A DNA stretch of 64,000 nucleotides from Seminavis robusta (GCA_903772945.1 CAICTM010000263.1:1-64000); one strand, 5' to 3'. Shown: positions 43,101 through 54,513, numbered from the stretch's first letter. Notes: generated by a model from the letters alone, not told the origin. Numbers and translations are program-made.

Positions 43101-46100
43101 CCACATGGAGGCCCCGCAGCTTGTCTCCGGTTGCCCAACCATGAAAAGGGTGATACTTTGTAATCGTTGTGGCCTTTGTATATTTTCCCTTGAACGTTTT
43201 GCTGCCAGGTGTGAAGTCTTCACTCGCCGCCATCGTACAGTGCATGCGAGCGTGCACTTTCACGCCATCCCATGCCTTATCTAGAATCTTCAAATTTGCA
43301 TTGTAAAAGTCAAGGCTTTCAACCTCAACCTCCTGAACCGCAGCTCCCCGACGAAACTTATGCTTGTCGTTTTTCTGAGTTGTCCTTCTTGTCTTCTTGG
43401 CTTTGTGGTACTCTTCGGAAACCGACAGGACAATCTTGGGTGGCGATTTCGTGTCAATCGACACTACACGAGCATTCACGGTGCTAAATAGCTCCAAATC
43501 CAAGCCGCCCTTTGATTTATGGACCATGCCCGTCAACCCACCCAAGAATTGCACAAAAGCACCGTATCGCTGGTCAATATTGTTGACAAATCCCAGAACC
43601 CGGGCCCCCTCATACAGACTGAAGTCGGGAGAAGGCATTACGACGCAATCAGCCTCGGTGTCTTTGGTTTTCGCTCGTTCCTCGGCATTTTCGACGAGCT
43701 TTGCTCTAATAGAAACGACAGCAAGTTGATCGGAGCCGGTCTTTCTGGCATCTGAAAGCAAAAGGCCCTTCATTTTCAAGGATTTCCCGGGAGCAAGGAG
43801 CCTCTCCGCTAGATCATCCATCGCTGCCGCAGTGTCGTGTTCTTCTGGTTTGTAGGAATCTAAGAGTTGATGGTAGGGAAGTTTGCATTCCACGAATGGC
43901 GGCATTGTTGCACTCTCTGCCTCGTCAACAAGGTATTTCGATTTGACGTGCACAATCGCATGGCCCGGTACAAACGTTCCGTTGTTTCTCTCCTTCCCTG
44001 GTACAAGGCTAACAACTTTCATGGCCTTTTCCGGTAGAAGAGTGCCCGCACGGAGCTTTACGCTCTTGGATGGTTCCTCGTCGGTTTGCATCTGCTTATC
44101 ATCCTTGGCATCTTCGCCTGTGTTCACTCGCAAACTCAGAGTGAGTTGCTTCATGTAATGATCCGAACTATCTTCTTCGTCATCTTCCTCATCGTCATGG
44201 TCCATGGCTTGGCGTGAACGCCGCTTTCTCACGCGACGAAGCTTCTTCACGCTGACGACCCGACACTGAACGACATCCCTAACTTTGTAGTTTGCGCGAT
44301 GATCGTCGATGCCCAGTTCCAAAGCCAAACTTTTGGCTGGGACCAAACCAAACACCTTGCCGAAAAATTGCACGAACAGACCTCTGTCATCAATTCTGGA
44401 AATAAAGCCAGTGGCAACAGAGTTTGGCTTGCAAGTGTCCCATTCACTGATAATATTGGTTGCCTGCAACAGAGATTTCTTGGCTGTGACGAAACATCGT
44501 TTGGTCGTTGGGTCTGAGGACAGAACACGTACGTCCACTTTGGCCCCAACAGCAAACTTGGATTTCAACAGTTTGCTTTGATATTCCGCCGAGCCTGCCT
44601 GATCCAACAGATGATCCGCTGTAAGGAGACCTCTCACTTCCATTCCAAACTCCACCAGCAACGCCCCTCCATTCAAGTGAGCACAAACAGGCACTTTGCG
44701 GAAGATCTTGCCAGGTTTCAAATCTGCGTGGGTCAAGACGTGCGCATTGATAATGCTCTCCGCGGCAGCCCCCGATGCGACGCTCTCCACGAGATTGGAA
44801 GTGCTACACAAAAAAATGATCGACATGGCATGTTGTCAGAATGGATCAATCAATCAATCAATCAATCAATCAAGCCGAACTAATTACGAGAAGTATCTCT
44901 TCAGTGCAGTGGCCTCTTACCTCAGAATGCGTACGGTGTGTTTTGTCGAAGGAGCAAAGTTCTTGGCAAAAGTTGCCTCCGGAATCTTCCCGTCTTCAGT
45001 GTCGTCCATTGCCTTTGAAATGTGGACATAGACGGCTCGAACCTTGGTGGCATCCTTGTAGATTGACTGTTCCGACAATGGTTCATGCAGCAGCGAAGCG
45101 GCACCATTGTCTTCTTCTTCATCACCTTCTTCTTCCGCATCGTCGTCGCTGTTGTCGGCGTCCTTGTCCTCGTCCAAGTCCATCTTGTCCTCCTTCGTTT
45201 CCACTGGCAATGCCAATAGCGCACCTACTCCTGGATCCAATCGAATCACCGTGGCATCTTGTACGACCGTCCCGGGATTGGGCAGATGAGCAGTGGGAGG
45301 TGGACGCATATCCATCAAGTGTGGCAAGACGGACAACCGCACCATTTTGGTGGCCGGATCGACCGCCAAGATGCGCGCGGTAAAGGAGAGAATGGGAGGA
45401 GTATTCGATTGAAACAATGTTTTCCAATCCGTGGATCCATCCGCGTGTTTGGTGGTGGGAATCCAGAATCCACCTAAATGCGCCAACTCGACGGCTCCTC
45501 GAAAGACGTTGCCCAAAAAGGCGACACAGAGTCCATTGCGGGCCAGTGCCTCTACTTTGGCTTTGACGAGCCATCCGGGAGTAATGGATTGGATGGATGG
45601 TGTAGAATCGGACGACAATGGAATGGCTTGTTTGGCCATGACATCAGGTGATGGTAGCTTCAAGGGTAAAATGTCCGCCACCGACTTGGATCTCTTTTTG
45701 ACAATGAAATCAAGCAATTGACCCACTTTCAATACGGTCAAGCCATCCTCCTCCTCATCACTGTCATTGTTGTCTTTGTTCTTGTTGTCTTCATCGTCAT
45801 CATCTTCCTCTTCCTTGACCACATACGAGTTGTCATCCATATCGGCAAATGCCAAGAATCCCTTGCGTCCATGTCCCAGATCGACCAAGATTCCATGATC
45901 TTCTAGCGTTTGAATTTTGCCTCGGATTGGGAATTTTGGGGCCGGTTCCTCGTGCCTTGGATTGACGGCGGAAGGTTCCAACGATACCTGAATCCTTCGT
46001 CGCGTGTTGTTGTTGCTATTACTATTGTTGTGTTGTTTCTTGGTGGTTTCCGTGACGGTTTTGAGAATGACCACGGCCAAGACTTGTCCTACAGAAATGG

Positions 46101-46788
46101 TCTTTGTCAAGGGTGGTGCCGTCTTGCCAGTCTATAAAAATAGATAAATCAGAATGCAAAGAATAAATAGAAATGGTGTTGTGAGGGGAACTATATGCAT
46201 ATTGTATTTTCAGCATCATTCCATGCTCCACGAGCATTCGTCCAAACCTACCTCTGATCGTAGGACATATCCCGTCAATAGATTGGGCAATGACACGAGG
46301 GCAAATTCTTCCTGAACTTCTCTGACAATTCCCAACAACTTGGTGCCTTTGGCCAATCTTGAAAATCCCAGAGCTTCAATAAAGGGTTCAACCTTCTCAT
46401 TACTAGTGTTTTTCTTGCTGTCTTTGTCTTTGTCTTTGCTGGTGGGATGATGTTTCTTGTAAATGACTCCACCTCCACCCAATGGGAGCAAGGAGTGTTT
46501 GTTGTTATTGTTGTTGCTGCTGTCCACAGTACCAGTAGTACCGGTAGTAGTCGAATCATTGTTCTTTTTGGGTTTTTTCTTGGAGGGTTTCTTTTTCTTT
46601 TCACCAAACAAATAGGTATCATCCTTGATAGCGGCAGCATTAGTAGCAATGCCATCGGCTGCTTCTTCCAAAGCTCGTTTCTTTCTCTTTTTTTGAACAA
46701 AGAAAGGAAGATCTGCTTCGGCCTCTTTGTGTTTCTTCCTTTGTTGAAAGGCTTGGTCGCGTCCACCGCGTGGGAAATCTTCGGGCAT
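40163..46788 (-). CDS. RRP5: RRP5 / PDCD11 ribosome biogenesis factor, four exons
   Basis: Exons 46788-46252, 46131-44921, 44803-42374 and 42161-40163 (introns 120, 117, 212 bp; phases 0, 2, 2) encode 2058 residues. RRP5 is a nucleolar protein needed for both 18S and 5.8S/25S rRNA maturation. It binds pre-rRNA with many S1 domains. The start MPEDFPRGG and the Lys-rich first 120 residues are typical. S1 modules recur throughout exons 2-4 (for example PIRGKIQTLEDHGILVDLG; GIVTRVEDYGVFVRLNNSKV; SGLVHKSE). Acidic linkers (about 1500-1740) precede C-terminal HAT helical repeats (about 1780-2050: IWIRYMAFHLALVDIPAARA; ARTIFDGVILKHPKRLDLAF). Exon joins close in frame. The gene ends inside repeat R2. 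Confidence 0.93.
44845..44873. repeat. ATCA microsatellite in an RRP5 intron
   Basis: About seven tandem atca units inside the 117-bp intron at 44804-44920, near its 3' end. Confidence 0.85.
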
Positions 46789-47112
46789 GGTGAAAGAACT
46801 TGACTGACTGACTGAATAACTAACTGATTTCTCTTTTGCAATGCAACCAAGGGAAGACTATGAGGAAAAAAGGGAAGCTATCCAACTGCTGAGCCTGATC
46901 AGCAATTCTGGACTAATGGCTGGATGTGGTTGTGTTGCAGCTGAAGCAACGGCCAAAGTGGAAGGAGGAAAAAGCAATAAAAAATGAGAGCTGGTTTTGA
47001 GAAATGAATGGTCGAAAGGATGGTTGGTGATCTTTGAATCACGAACCTTTGACACCACGGGATTGGCTCAAATCTTCATTTTCTTCAAAACTCAAAACTC
47101 AAGCAAGAAACC
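46789..47112. promoter_or_regulatory. Divergent promoter region, RRP5 / cupin
   Basis: 324 bp between divergent starts. There is a tgactgactgac run just upstream of RRP5 (46800-46815). No named site is recognised. Confidence 0.35.
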
Positions 47113-47714
47113 ATGATGAAGGAGCTGCTGTCCGTTGCCAATGAATGGATTCTGGAAGAACTGCCGGTAGTGCAGGAGAGGAAGTCCCTAGCACTATGCA
47201 TAGGAGTGATGCTTCCCATTTTTATTGGCTGCTGGTTCATCGCAGCGATGGTGAGGATACCACTACTAGTACACTCTCCGTGACAAGAGATGATCCCCAC
47301 AAAGATAAACACACTCTACAAGCATGCTTTCGTCTCTCCCGTCTGACCCAAAACGCCGCTACTTCTACTAATACTACTACCGGTACCGAGATGGAAGAAC
47401 AACCAGATGCTACTACCAAAATTGGCACGAGCATTCTGTACCAGGATACCCTGCTACGAATCTGGGAATTCCGTTTGGCGCCACAAGCGAAATGTCCCTT
47501 TCATCGTCACGATCGACCCTACTGTTTCCTCAATCTTACCGAAAGTTGGACCCAAGAATTGGATACCAACGGTCAGCCGGTCAAGGCACCACCCCGTCGA
47601 CAAGCACACCGTCAATGCACATTTGTGTCGAAGGAACACTTGTCGTCTCATGCGGTCCAGAATGTAGGAAACGACACCTTTTTGCAGTTTATTGCGGAGT
47701 TTCTGACTATTTGA
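47113..47714 (+). CDS. Cupin-fold protein, possibly membrane-anchored
   Basis: Two models exist. A spliced one joins 47113-47250 to 47391-47714 (153 residues). Its first exon encodes a single membrane helix (ALCIGVMLPIFIGCWFIAAM), and its 140-bp intron has a gtgagg donor and a tactaat branch-like site before ccgag. An unspliced one starts at 47145 (189 residues) with no helix. Both share the C-terminal cupin core: LLRIWEFRLAPQAKCPFHRHDRPYCFLNL with the metal-type HRHD cluster, and HAVQNVGNDTFLQFIAEFL at the end. I favour the spliced form because the helix is unlikely by chance. The substrate is unknown. Confidence 0.5.
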
Positions 47715-48230
47715 TTTACCGTTACTCGAGTGGATCAAAGCAGGGTCCAAAGGTAGCCGGAGACTTCAGCAGGGCTCAGCAGCCGGCGAGACTTCAAATA
47801 ATGGAAACATGTTCTGTCCAACCCGTCGCGACCAGGGAGAGGTTGATTGTTGGATACCGCAAAGAACCTTTTAACAGACCAAGCAAAGTTCAACCAACAC
47901 AAACATACCACACCAACCTAAATAAACACCAATCCCAGGCAAACTGTCCTTACTCCCAGGTTCACTAATGCAATAGCCACCAGAGAACGTCGGACGAAAA
48001 CGCGCAACTCTAGAGGTAGACAGGTCTCCGTGTATGTATATAAGTAGTTTGAAAGTGTAGTGCTACAGTCAGTTGCATAATGAACCACCCCCACCAACAC
48101 CCAACCTTCCGAGGAAGGCTGGGTGCTTGCAATTCGATTCATTCAGAATCGAATCGCGTTGGTGATAACAGGGTTGGATTTTCAGGGGTTATGCGTAAGG
48201 GATTGAGTTATAACTATCCTTCCTTTCTTT
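47715..48230. other. Convergent intergenic gap
   Basis: 516 bp lie between two 3' ends, probably the UTRs of the cupin and L7 genes. No gene is seen. Confidence 0.45.
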
Positions 48231-48956
48231 TTAGATCATCTTCTTGACCAACTTGTTGATCTCTTCACCACGAGCACCAGCTTCTCCACCTTCCAAAAAG
48301 TGCAACAACTTGGTCTTGCTCGAGAATCCTCCCTTGGGGTTGCTCAACTTCATGGGCCACAAAAAGTTATTGGCTTGCTTGAAGTTGGGACCAACGGTGT
48401 AAATCTCATTGATGAGATCGGCCACACAGCAGATACCCAACTTGCCCAATCCCTCTTCTACGACGGTATTCTCTCCAAGGGGGATACGTTGGTTATTCAG
48501 CTTTCCAAATCCTCTCTTCAAAATGAGCTTTTGGATGGTAGAACGAGTGGGGTATCCATAAGTCACATAGGGCTCAATGAGACGAAGCATACGAATGGTG
48601 GCTTCGTTCAACTTGACAAAGGTGGCATTGTTCAACTGGCGGAGACGGAACAACTGCATCACCCTCTTGGCCTTGGGGTGCACTCCAATGATACCTCGAA
48701 TACGAATCACAAGGGCAACCTTGGGTTCGGCGGGAACATAGAAACCACCGGATGCCTTGGCTTTACGACGGTTCTCAATGGCTTCCTTCTGGGCGGCTTC
48801 GTACTCCTCGTCGTACTTCTTGGAGTTGGCCTTGAACTTGACAATATCCGTCTCGGCCTTCTTCTCGGCTTCGGCAGCAGCGGCAGCCTTAGCGTCGGCT
48901 TGCTTCTTTTGAGCTGCCTCCTTCTTGAGGACGGATTCAGGAGTCTTCATGGGCAT
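48231..48956 (-). CDS. RPL7: 60S ribosomal protein L7 (uL30)
   Basis: Starting at 48956 (MPMKTPESVLKK) the protein has 241 residues, the usual size for L7. The Ala/Lys/Glu-rich N-terminal helix is followed by the uL30 core: VALVIRIRGIIGVHPKAKRV, LRLIEPYVTYGYPTRSTIQKL, KRGFGKLNNQRIPLGENTVVE and LGKLGICCVADLINEIYTVG, all near-universal in eukaryotic L7. A second start three codons in (48950) would work equally well. The frame is open up to 49043, but that extension looks like leader. A possible 5' UTR intron donor is noted separately. Confidence 0.96.
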   Translation of the reverse strand: MPMKTPESVLKKEAAQKKQADAKAAAAAEAEKKAETDIVKFKANSKKYDEEYEAAQKEAIENRRKAKASGGFYVPAEPKVALVIRIRGIIGVHPKAKRVMQLFRLRQLNNATFVKLNEATIRMLRLIEPYVTYGYPTRSTIQKLILKRGFGKLNNQRIPLGENTVVEEGLGKLGICCVADLINEIYTVGPNFKQANNFLWPMKLSNPKGGFSSKTKLLHFLEGGEAGARGEEINKLVKKMI

Positions 48957-49380
48957 CTTGGTCGGGTTGCTTGATAAAGAGGGGATGTGATAACCGAGAC
49001 ACGGGAGATGTTGGCTTCGAGAGCATCCAACAACCACCGACAAGGTGCTTTCGGCCTGGCTGGGATTAGTAAATGGAAAGCGGTAAGCTAATCACGAGTT
49101 GTGATTGCGAACGAATCCATAAACTGTCAGAGCTGTTTTGAAACTGAATTTTAGAAACCAAGGCCTTCGCTTTGAGAAGCAAAGAAATGAACGCCTGCAA
49201 GGCAGGGATCTTTTGCTTACGTGGCGACTGTCACTCCGACAGCTGCTTCTTGAAACGGCGCGAAGACATCAACGGCAAGGCCACGATGGCATTGTTGTTC
49301 TTTTGAAATTTTCTTGAAAAGATCGCCTCCCCATAACAGAACAACTTCCATAAAGTTGTTCTATAGTTTCCACTTTGACC
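48957..49380. promoter_or_regulatory. Divergent promoter and leader region, L7 / small secreted protein
   Basis: 424 bp between divergent starts. On the reverse strand cac|gtaagc at about 49217-49222 could be the donor of an intron in the L7 5' leader, as is common in ribosomal protein genes; there is no transcript evidence. No TATA-like box is seen. Confidence 0.35.
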
Positions 49381-49686
49381 ATGACAAACAATAAGCTTGT
49401 ATCCCTGTGTCTGTTGCTCGCCGTCTTGATGATGGCTTCGTCGGTGTCGGCGTTGGGTAGCAACTGGGGATTTGCCGTTTTGAAGAAGCGTCGACGGGCC
49501 GTCAAGGACAAGCAAGATAAGGAAGTCCAGTTGGCGTCGTTGCGTGATGCCAGGGAGAAGGTCACGCAGCCCATGGATGTCTCGACCAAAGTAGGAAGCA
49601 GGCGATCGCCTCCTCCTCAAGTTGTCTCCAAGAAACCCACTGGTTGGGAGCGCATGATGGTTGCTGGACCTTCGATGGTGGAGTAA
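49381..49686 (+). CDS. Small secreted or organelle-targeted hypothetical protein
   Basis: The 101-residue frame begins with a strong signal peptide (MTNNKLVSLCLLLAVLMMASSVSALG). The mature part is short and basic (LKKRRRAVKDKQDKEVQ) and ends GWERMMVAGPSMVE. There is no AFxP-type plastid junction. I recognise no family. It is divergent from the L7 gene. The clean signal peptide and ATG in a gaccATG context favour a real gene. Confidence 0.5.
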   Translation: MTNNKLVSLCLLLAVLMMASSVSALGSNWGFAVLKKRRRAVKDKQDKEVQLASLRDAREKVTQPMDVSTKVGSRRSPPPQVVSKKPTGWERMMVAGPSMVE

Positions 49687-50206
49687 AGGTTCTCAAGAGC
49701 CATCCACCGTGCAATTTCGCTCCCGACGACTACAGCAGGTGTCTGGTCTCCTTATCTATTACGAAACAAATCCAATCGAAATGACAGATTATCTCACAAA
49801 GAGAATACGTAGAGGATGGCAAACAGAAGTAGAGCAACGCAACAACAGGCTAATCCTCCACTAACTCATAGTAGAATAACCGCTCGAAAAATTATGAAGT
49901 GAAGAACCTATAGTTCCTGGGGTTCAGTTGCCCGTAGCTGTCAGTCTGTGCTTTGGGCATGTCACTAAAGCGCAAGCAATCCGACAAAGTCATCCAATAT
50001 CCTTGTGCAAGTAGGAATGCCACATCCTCTTCTGGATCCGGTACCTGGTACTAGTAGCATCATTGAGCCAAATTGGTATACCCGTATCTAGCTCTAGAGG
50101 CATGATGTACTGTTCCAAACTTTGCAGAGCAGTGCTGCAATCTGCATGCCAAAAATACTTGCTCGCATCTGCCAGCTATTCGCAGAAGACCAGCATCGAA
50201 GCGCTC
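49687..50206. other. Intergenic, 0.5 kb
   Basis: A convergent gap between the small secreted protein and the HemK gene. Nothing further is recognised. Confidence 0.45.
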
Positions 50207-51376
50207 TCAACGATCTTTTCGCAACGAGAGTTTCACAAATCGATCACGACCAGACAGGTCCTGGTGGATGGACTCCAGTACCACCACATTCCCATTCTGC
50301 TGCTCTAATAACCAGGTTTGCAACAGAGCCGGATGCGTGGGATCCACTTCCATCCAACACACACTGTTGGGTGTACCCCATTCCGTGACCCATTTGTGGA
50401 GTATGGACCGAATCACGTCCATACCATCGTCGCCACCACACAGAGCGAGATCGCTCTCGTAGTCGACCACATCCCGCGAAAGGGTTTCCATATCGGATCG
50501 TGGAATGTACGGTGGATTGCTGACAATGACATGATACGGTTGCACGGTGGTATGGTCTTGAGCACTGCTTTGGAATGCCGCATACCGTTCGGCTTGGTCG
50601 GATAATACAAGTCGAGCATTTTCCAGGGATGTTGCCACGGCCATGGGTTCGACGTCAATTGCGTGTACGTGGGAATTGGGAATGGCATCCGCCAAGGCAA
50701 TTCCAATCACACCGGTACCGCAACCCACATCCAAAATGTGGATTGTATCTGTATCCAGAGTTTGTTGTTGTTGTTGCTTTTGAATGTCGTTTCGAACCAA
50801 TTCCACCAATTCTTCTGTCTCGGGTCTGGGACACAGCAGAGGAGGTCTTACGATTAATTGTTCGTAGTGTAAAAAGTCCCATTTTCCCAAAATATATTGA
50901 ATGGGTTCCTCTTTTAGCCGGCGTTCCAGCATGGCTTCAAAGTCTTCGTATTGTCTTGTGGTCAATAATACGGCTGTCGTTGCGGTATCATCCGCTTGAC
51001 TCATCCTTGTCAACAGCTGCGAAAACCCATTCGCCCAGGGAAGATCCATGGCGCTTGCCAAGAGATGGGCCACGGACCATTCTGGTTCCGATACCCCTTG
51101 TTGCTCCAACCGATCAATGGATGATTTCCATATGTTCTCGACACGGAGATGTGTCTTGTCCCCAGTCTTGTCTTCAGCACTGCTGCAGAATCTAGATATT
51201 CTTCTGGTTGGTAGTTCCGTGGAAAATATTATTTGACCATGGTTTCTTTTCCCTACCCTTCGAATTGCTTGGTTGGAATGTCTCGTAAATAATAAAGGAG
51301 GAACCAGAAAAGCCCTTGCTGTAGCCACAAAGACACTCATCATCAGACAAAGGCCGAGTGCCAATTGAAATGTCAT
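50207..51376 (-). CDS. HemK/PrmC-type protein glutamine methyltransferase, plastid-targeted
   Basis: The 389-residue single-exon protein would methylate the GGQ glutamine of peptide-chain release factors using SAM. The SAM loop is HILDVGCGTGVIGIALADAIP (about 215-235) and the catalytic NPPY is in VIVSNPPYIPRSDMETLSRD (about 287), followed by PrmC-type YESDLALCGGDDGMDVIRSI. The PrmC N-terminal helical domain is visible (about 80-175, ending YILGKWDFLHYEQLIVRP). A signal peptide ending ATARAFLVPP gives a plastid-type presequence, so the likely clients are plastid release factors. The length fits a family enzyme (about 280 residues) plus a presequence. Confidence 0.9.
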   Translation of the reverse strand: MTFQLALGLCLMMSVFVATARAFLVPPLLFTRHSNQAIRRVGKRNHGQIIFSTELPTRRISRFCSSAEDKTGDKTHLRVENIWKSSIDRLEQQGVSEPEWSVAHLLASAMDLPWANGFSQLLTRMSQADDTATTAVLLTTRQYEDFEAMLERRLKEEPIQYILGKWDFLHYEQLIVRPPLLCPRPETEELVELVRNDIQKQQQQQTLDTDTIHILDVGCGTGVIGIALADAIPNSHVHAIDVEPMAVATSLENARLVLSDQAERYAAFQSSAQDHTTVQPYHVIVSNPPYIPRSDMETLSRDVVDYESDLALCGGDDGMDVIRSILHKWVTEWGTPNSVCWMEVDPTHPALLQTWLLEQQNGNVVVLESIHQDLSGRDRFVKLSLRKDR

Positions 51377-51814
51377 CCCAGCTATGATAATTGCTTTGCC
51401 TGTCGGGCTCAGGGGCTACTTCTGATCTGATGATGGCATGAAAGGAAAACAACATCCAGCAAAATAATGGATGGAGAGAGAATTTACAGCACGAGAAACT
51501 CATTCAGTGACGTCATGCACGAATGAAAGATACAACCATCGCTGACGTTGATTGATCCGTTCTGAATGGAAACTGATTCAGAAGAAGCATTGCTGTTGTG
51601 CTTCGTGTCTTTGGGTTGCTGATGTGACTGCTGACTCCTTTTTGAAAGCCCACGTGTTGTGTCTCCAACACAGTAGCGAGTGATTCATCAGGAAGAGGAT
51701 ACTCACTTTAGATTGCTTCGTTTTGTGCCTTGGTAGAGGAGTCACAAATTCATAAAGGAGAAATTCCATATCATCCCCCTTCAATTAATTAGTTGTTGCA
51801 ACGATCCACTGACA
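51377..51814. promoter_or_regulatory. Divergent promoter region, HemK / PH-like plastid protein
   Basis: 438 bp between two divergent plastid-protein genes. A gtgacgtcatgc palindrome lies at about 51508-51519 and a second tgacgt at about 51543, CRE-like sites of the same type as at 24511. Joint regulation of the two genes is inference. Confidence 0.45.
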
Positions 51815-52648
51815 ATGAAATCCACATCTGCCTTGACTGCCTTTTTGCTGGTGGCAGCTGCTTCTACTTGCAGTGCCTTTGCCCCTGCGGCACGACCACT
51901 TTCGCTGCAAAGACAATCTGCATCTCCTGCACTATTTTTGGCTGACAAGCCCACGGAAGAAGCTGTTTTCGTGCCTCCTCCAGAGGCAGCTGATTCCTCC
52001 GAAGAAAATGCCACTGAAGAAAAAGTAGATGAAGAAGTTTTTGATAAGGTAGAAAAGATGGGAAAGGGAGCTGCCAAGGTGAGACAGAATTACAAATGAT
52101 TAATTCACACTGAACAAAATTTCAAAAAGTGGCTGCAGTATCTCACCCTTATGTTCTTCCACTTTATTTTGTAGGCGAAACGAGGCAAGCGAAAGAGTGG
52201 CAAGGGAGGAGCTCCTACTGGTGCCAAAAAATCAGCGGCATCATTGGCTCCCGAAGAAGTGTACTATGAGGGACCACCTGCCATTACGGAAACCATTGCT
52301 CCTACCATCTCCATTTTGACTGTCATTGGAATTGTTCCCGCCGCAGCCGCATGGGCGCGACAAGCATGGGTCCGCTACAAGATCACATCTCGCCGTATTC
52401 GGGTCACTTCGGGTGTGGGAGGAAATGACATGTCCGAAATTGTATACCCCGATATCGTCGAAGTCAGAACGGCCAAGAGACTGTTTGGTGATGGTGACAT
52501 GGTTGCGTTCCTGCGAGATGGAGCCAAATTCGAAATTAGAAACATCCCCGACTTTGATGAAGCCATGGAATTCATGTTGAAATACATGGACAAGGAGGTT
52601 GTCGAACAATATAGGCTTCAGGGAGATGTCACCAAACCACCAGAGTAA
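51815..52648 (+). CDS. Plastid-targeted membrane protein with bacterial PH-like (DUF304-type) domain, two exons
   Basis: Exons 51815-52078 and 52175-52648 (96-bp intron, phase 0) give 245 residues. A signal peptide ends STCSAFAPAARP, a textbook diatom ASAFAP plastid presequence. An acidic stretch (about 45-80) and a Lys/Gly-rich stretch (about 88-105) follow. One membrane helix is TISILTVIGIVPAAAAWARQ (about 125). The C-terminal 95 residues (YKITSRRIRVTSGVGGNDMSEIVYPDIVEVRT...) have the strand pattern of bPH_2/DUF304 modules, which sit beside membrane helices in bacteria and chloroplasts. The exact role is unknown. Confidence 0.8.
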
Positions 52649-53060
52649 GCACAGAGGTACTGCAGAAGAGCAAATGATAAACTGCACAACCACAGACTAG
52701 GAGACACCCGGAACAAAAACCAAAGACCAACAGGAGGTTCATAGAGTGGTTTCCCTGAACAACAATCTGCACGACCTACGAGGTGGGTACAGCTTGAACT
52801 GAAGTCATGCCGTACTCTACCAGGTATAAATAGCTAAACATTTTAATTAATGCACACAATACAGAAGAGAATAATTTCTTGGTTACAGTACCGGTACTGG
52901 TCGAACTGGATTTCCTGCTGGGCAAAAAGGCATGTTTTTTGTGGCCCACAGGAAGAAAAATTGGTTGCTAAGCGCGGACTTTCCATCATCTGTCGCCACA
53001 CCCATCCACAAAACATTTAATATCAGACGACAAAGAAATATTCTTATAAGCAATAGTTTA
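52649..53060. other. Convergent intergenic gap
   Basis: 412 bp lie between two 3' ends. A cagtaccggtactg palindrome lies near 52888-52901. No gene is seen. Confidence 0.45.
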
Positions 53061-54513
53061 TCAACTGATCACAATGTAATCTGCCAAGGGTAGTACACCT
53101 GCCGTGCTTTCGGGACTCCGTCTCTCCTCTGGGTTTTGGACGTCAACACCATCTTTGAGATATCGTAGCTGCAGAGTGATTCTATCGGGATATTGCGAGG
53201 ATGCTGCATCGGCAACGTTGCCCACGGTGCCCGACGGTCGCGTATCAATCAACGTTGGATTGAGCATGACTGACGTGCAGGTCATACCGTTGCTGGCCAT
53301 GCGGGCGAATCGTCCAGGAATGCCGTCCCGAAACTTGACGTGATCGGCACCTACCAGACCAATGAGGAGTCCTCCAGGATTGTCGACCACCCACGAGTGG
53401 GCATGCGATGCCATGGATTCATCCCAGAGAATCCGACCACTGAAAAAGTTGCGAAAGCTCATGTTCTCTTCAAGTTGTAGACCTGATATTGTCGTTTTGA
53501 GGAGTCCCATTCGTTCGTGCATGTCGTAGGATGGAGCAATGACATAGTTGACATAGTCCCGGAACTCTCGTTGCTGGGCAAAAGCTGCAAAGCCTTGACT
53601 GCACGGTTTTTGAGTTGTGTTCTGTGTGAGAAGCAAACCACCAACGATCGCAATATAACATTGTCACTCTACCTCCAAGGACGACTTACGGGTCTTTGAT
53701 GTATTGTTTCAATCGATCTTGAGGCAGTCCAGGAAGACCAGCCCGTTCCACTTCGGCTAGATCTTCCGAGTTGACATTCAACGCTATGAGGGGTATCTGA
53801 AGCTCTTTGGCTGTTTCAAAGATGGGTGCATATCCATCAAACGGCCAAATCCATCGTTTATCCCACTGAACTTGTGATTTCATTTCTTGCAAAGAGATCT
53901 TGCCTTGAATGTAGTCGTCCAACGCCGACTGGAATTGAATTTGGACCTGTTCCAGTCCAATGGCCATTGCTGGTGGAGTTTCCGTACCGACTAGTTGTCG
54001 TTGCAGGTAGATTGCTTTGATCAGGTCTGTTTGCAAGTCATGATCCTTGATGGAGTTGTGGTGTTCTCCCAGCCAAAGCGCCCCTCCACCCTTGTTGCCA
54101 ATACCAGCTACTTCCTTGAGGAGTGACGATTTCTATAGTTGTGACGGCAGTTACGGGGTATAAGGACGACAGCAACCGCGCAACACTATAGAGCCGTATC
54201 CACGCTTGCTGCCTTATCGTACCTCAATTGCCATGATTTCTGGACTCAAGGATGCTGAAGCATCTGGGATGACGCTGTATGCTCGGAAACCTACACTCTC
54301 ACTCTTCACATTATTGGTATTATCGACTTCAGCTGCTGATGCCGTTAAAGGCTGGGATATCAGGGTGGAAAGGGCGACCGCTGCACTTCCCAATGCTTCC
54401 CTTCTGTTGACGTTCTGAAAGGGATTTGATGTGACCTCAAAACCGTTGACACAGGGGCTGGGCGATACCACAGCAATGATAATGCATGCTATTGATCGAG
54501 GTAACAACAACAT
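53061..54513 (-). CDS. ChaN/Tiki-superfamily (Cofac_haem_bdg) protein with thylakoid-lumen-type presequence, three exons
   Basis: Exons 54513-54223, 54132-53690 and 53598-53061 (introns 90 and 91 bp; phases 0 and 2) encode 423 residues. The presequence has three parts: an ER-type signal (MLLLPRSIACIIIAVVS), a GFEV junction near residue 25, and a twin-arginine-like NRREALGSAAVAL...ASAA (about 36-60), fitting delivery to the thylakoid lumen. The family motif LWLGEHHNSIKDH (about 114-126) carries the metal or haem ligands. Later come QWDKRWIWPFDGYAPIFETAKE and VGADHVKFRDGIPGRFAR, the second conserved patch. Bacterial ChaN binds haem; plant relatives are lumenal or stromal. The substrate is not known here. 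The third acceptor (gtgcag) was chosen because it alone restores frame. Confidence 0.82.

Noticed and set aside
44841-45383. Forward frame opposite RRP5 exon 2
   Set aside because: It begins in the ATCA microsatellite and runs antisense to S1-domain coding sequence.
50575-51195. Forward frame of about 206 codons opposite HemK
   Set aside because: The reverse strand carries all PrmC motifs; the forward translation has none.
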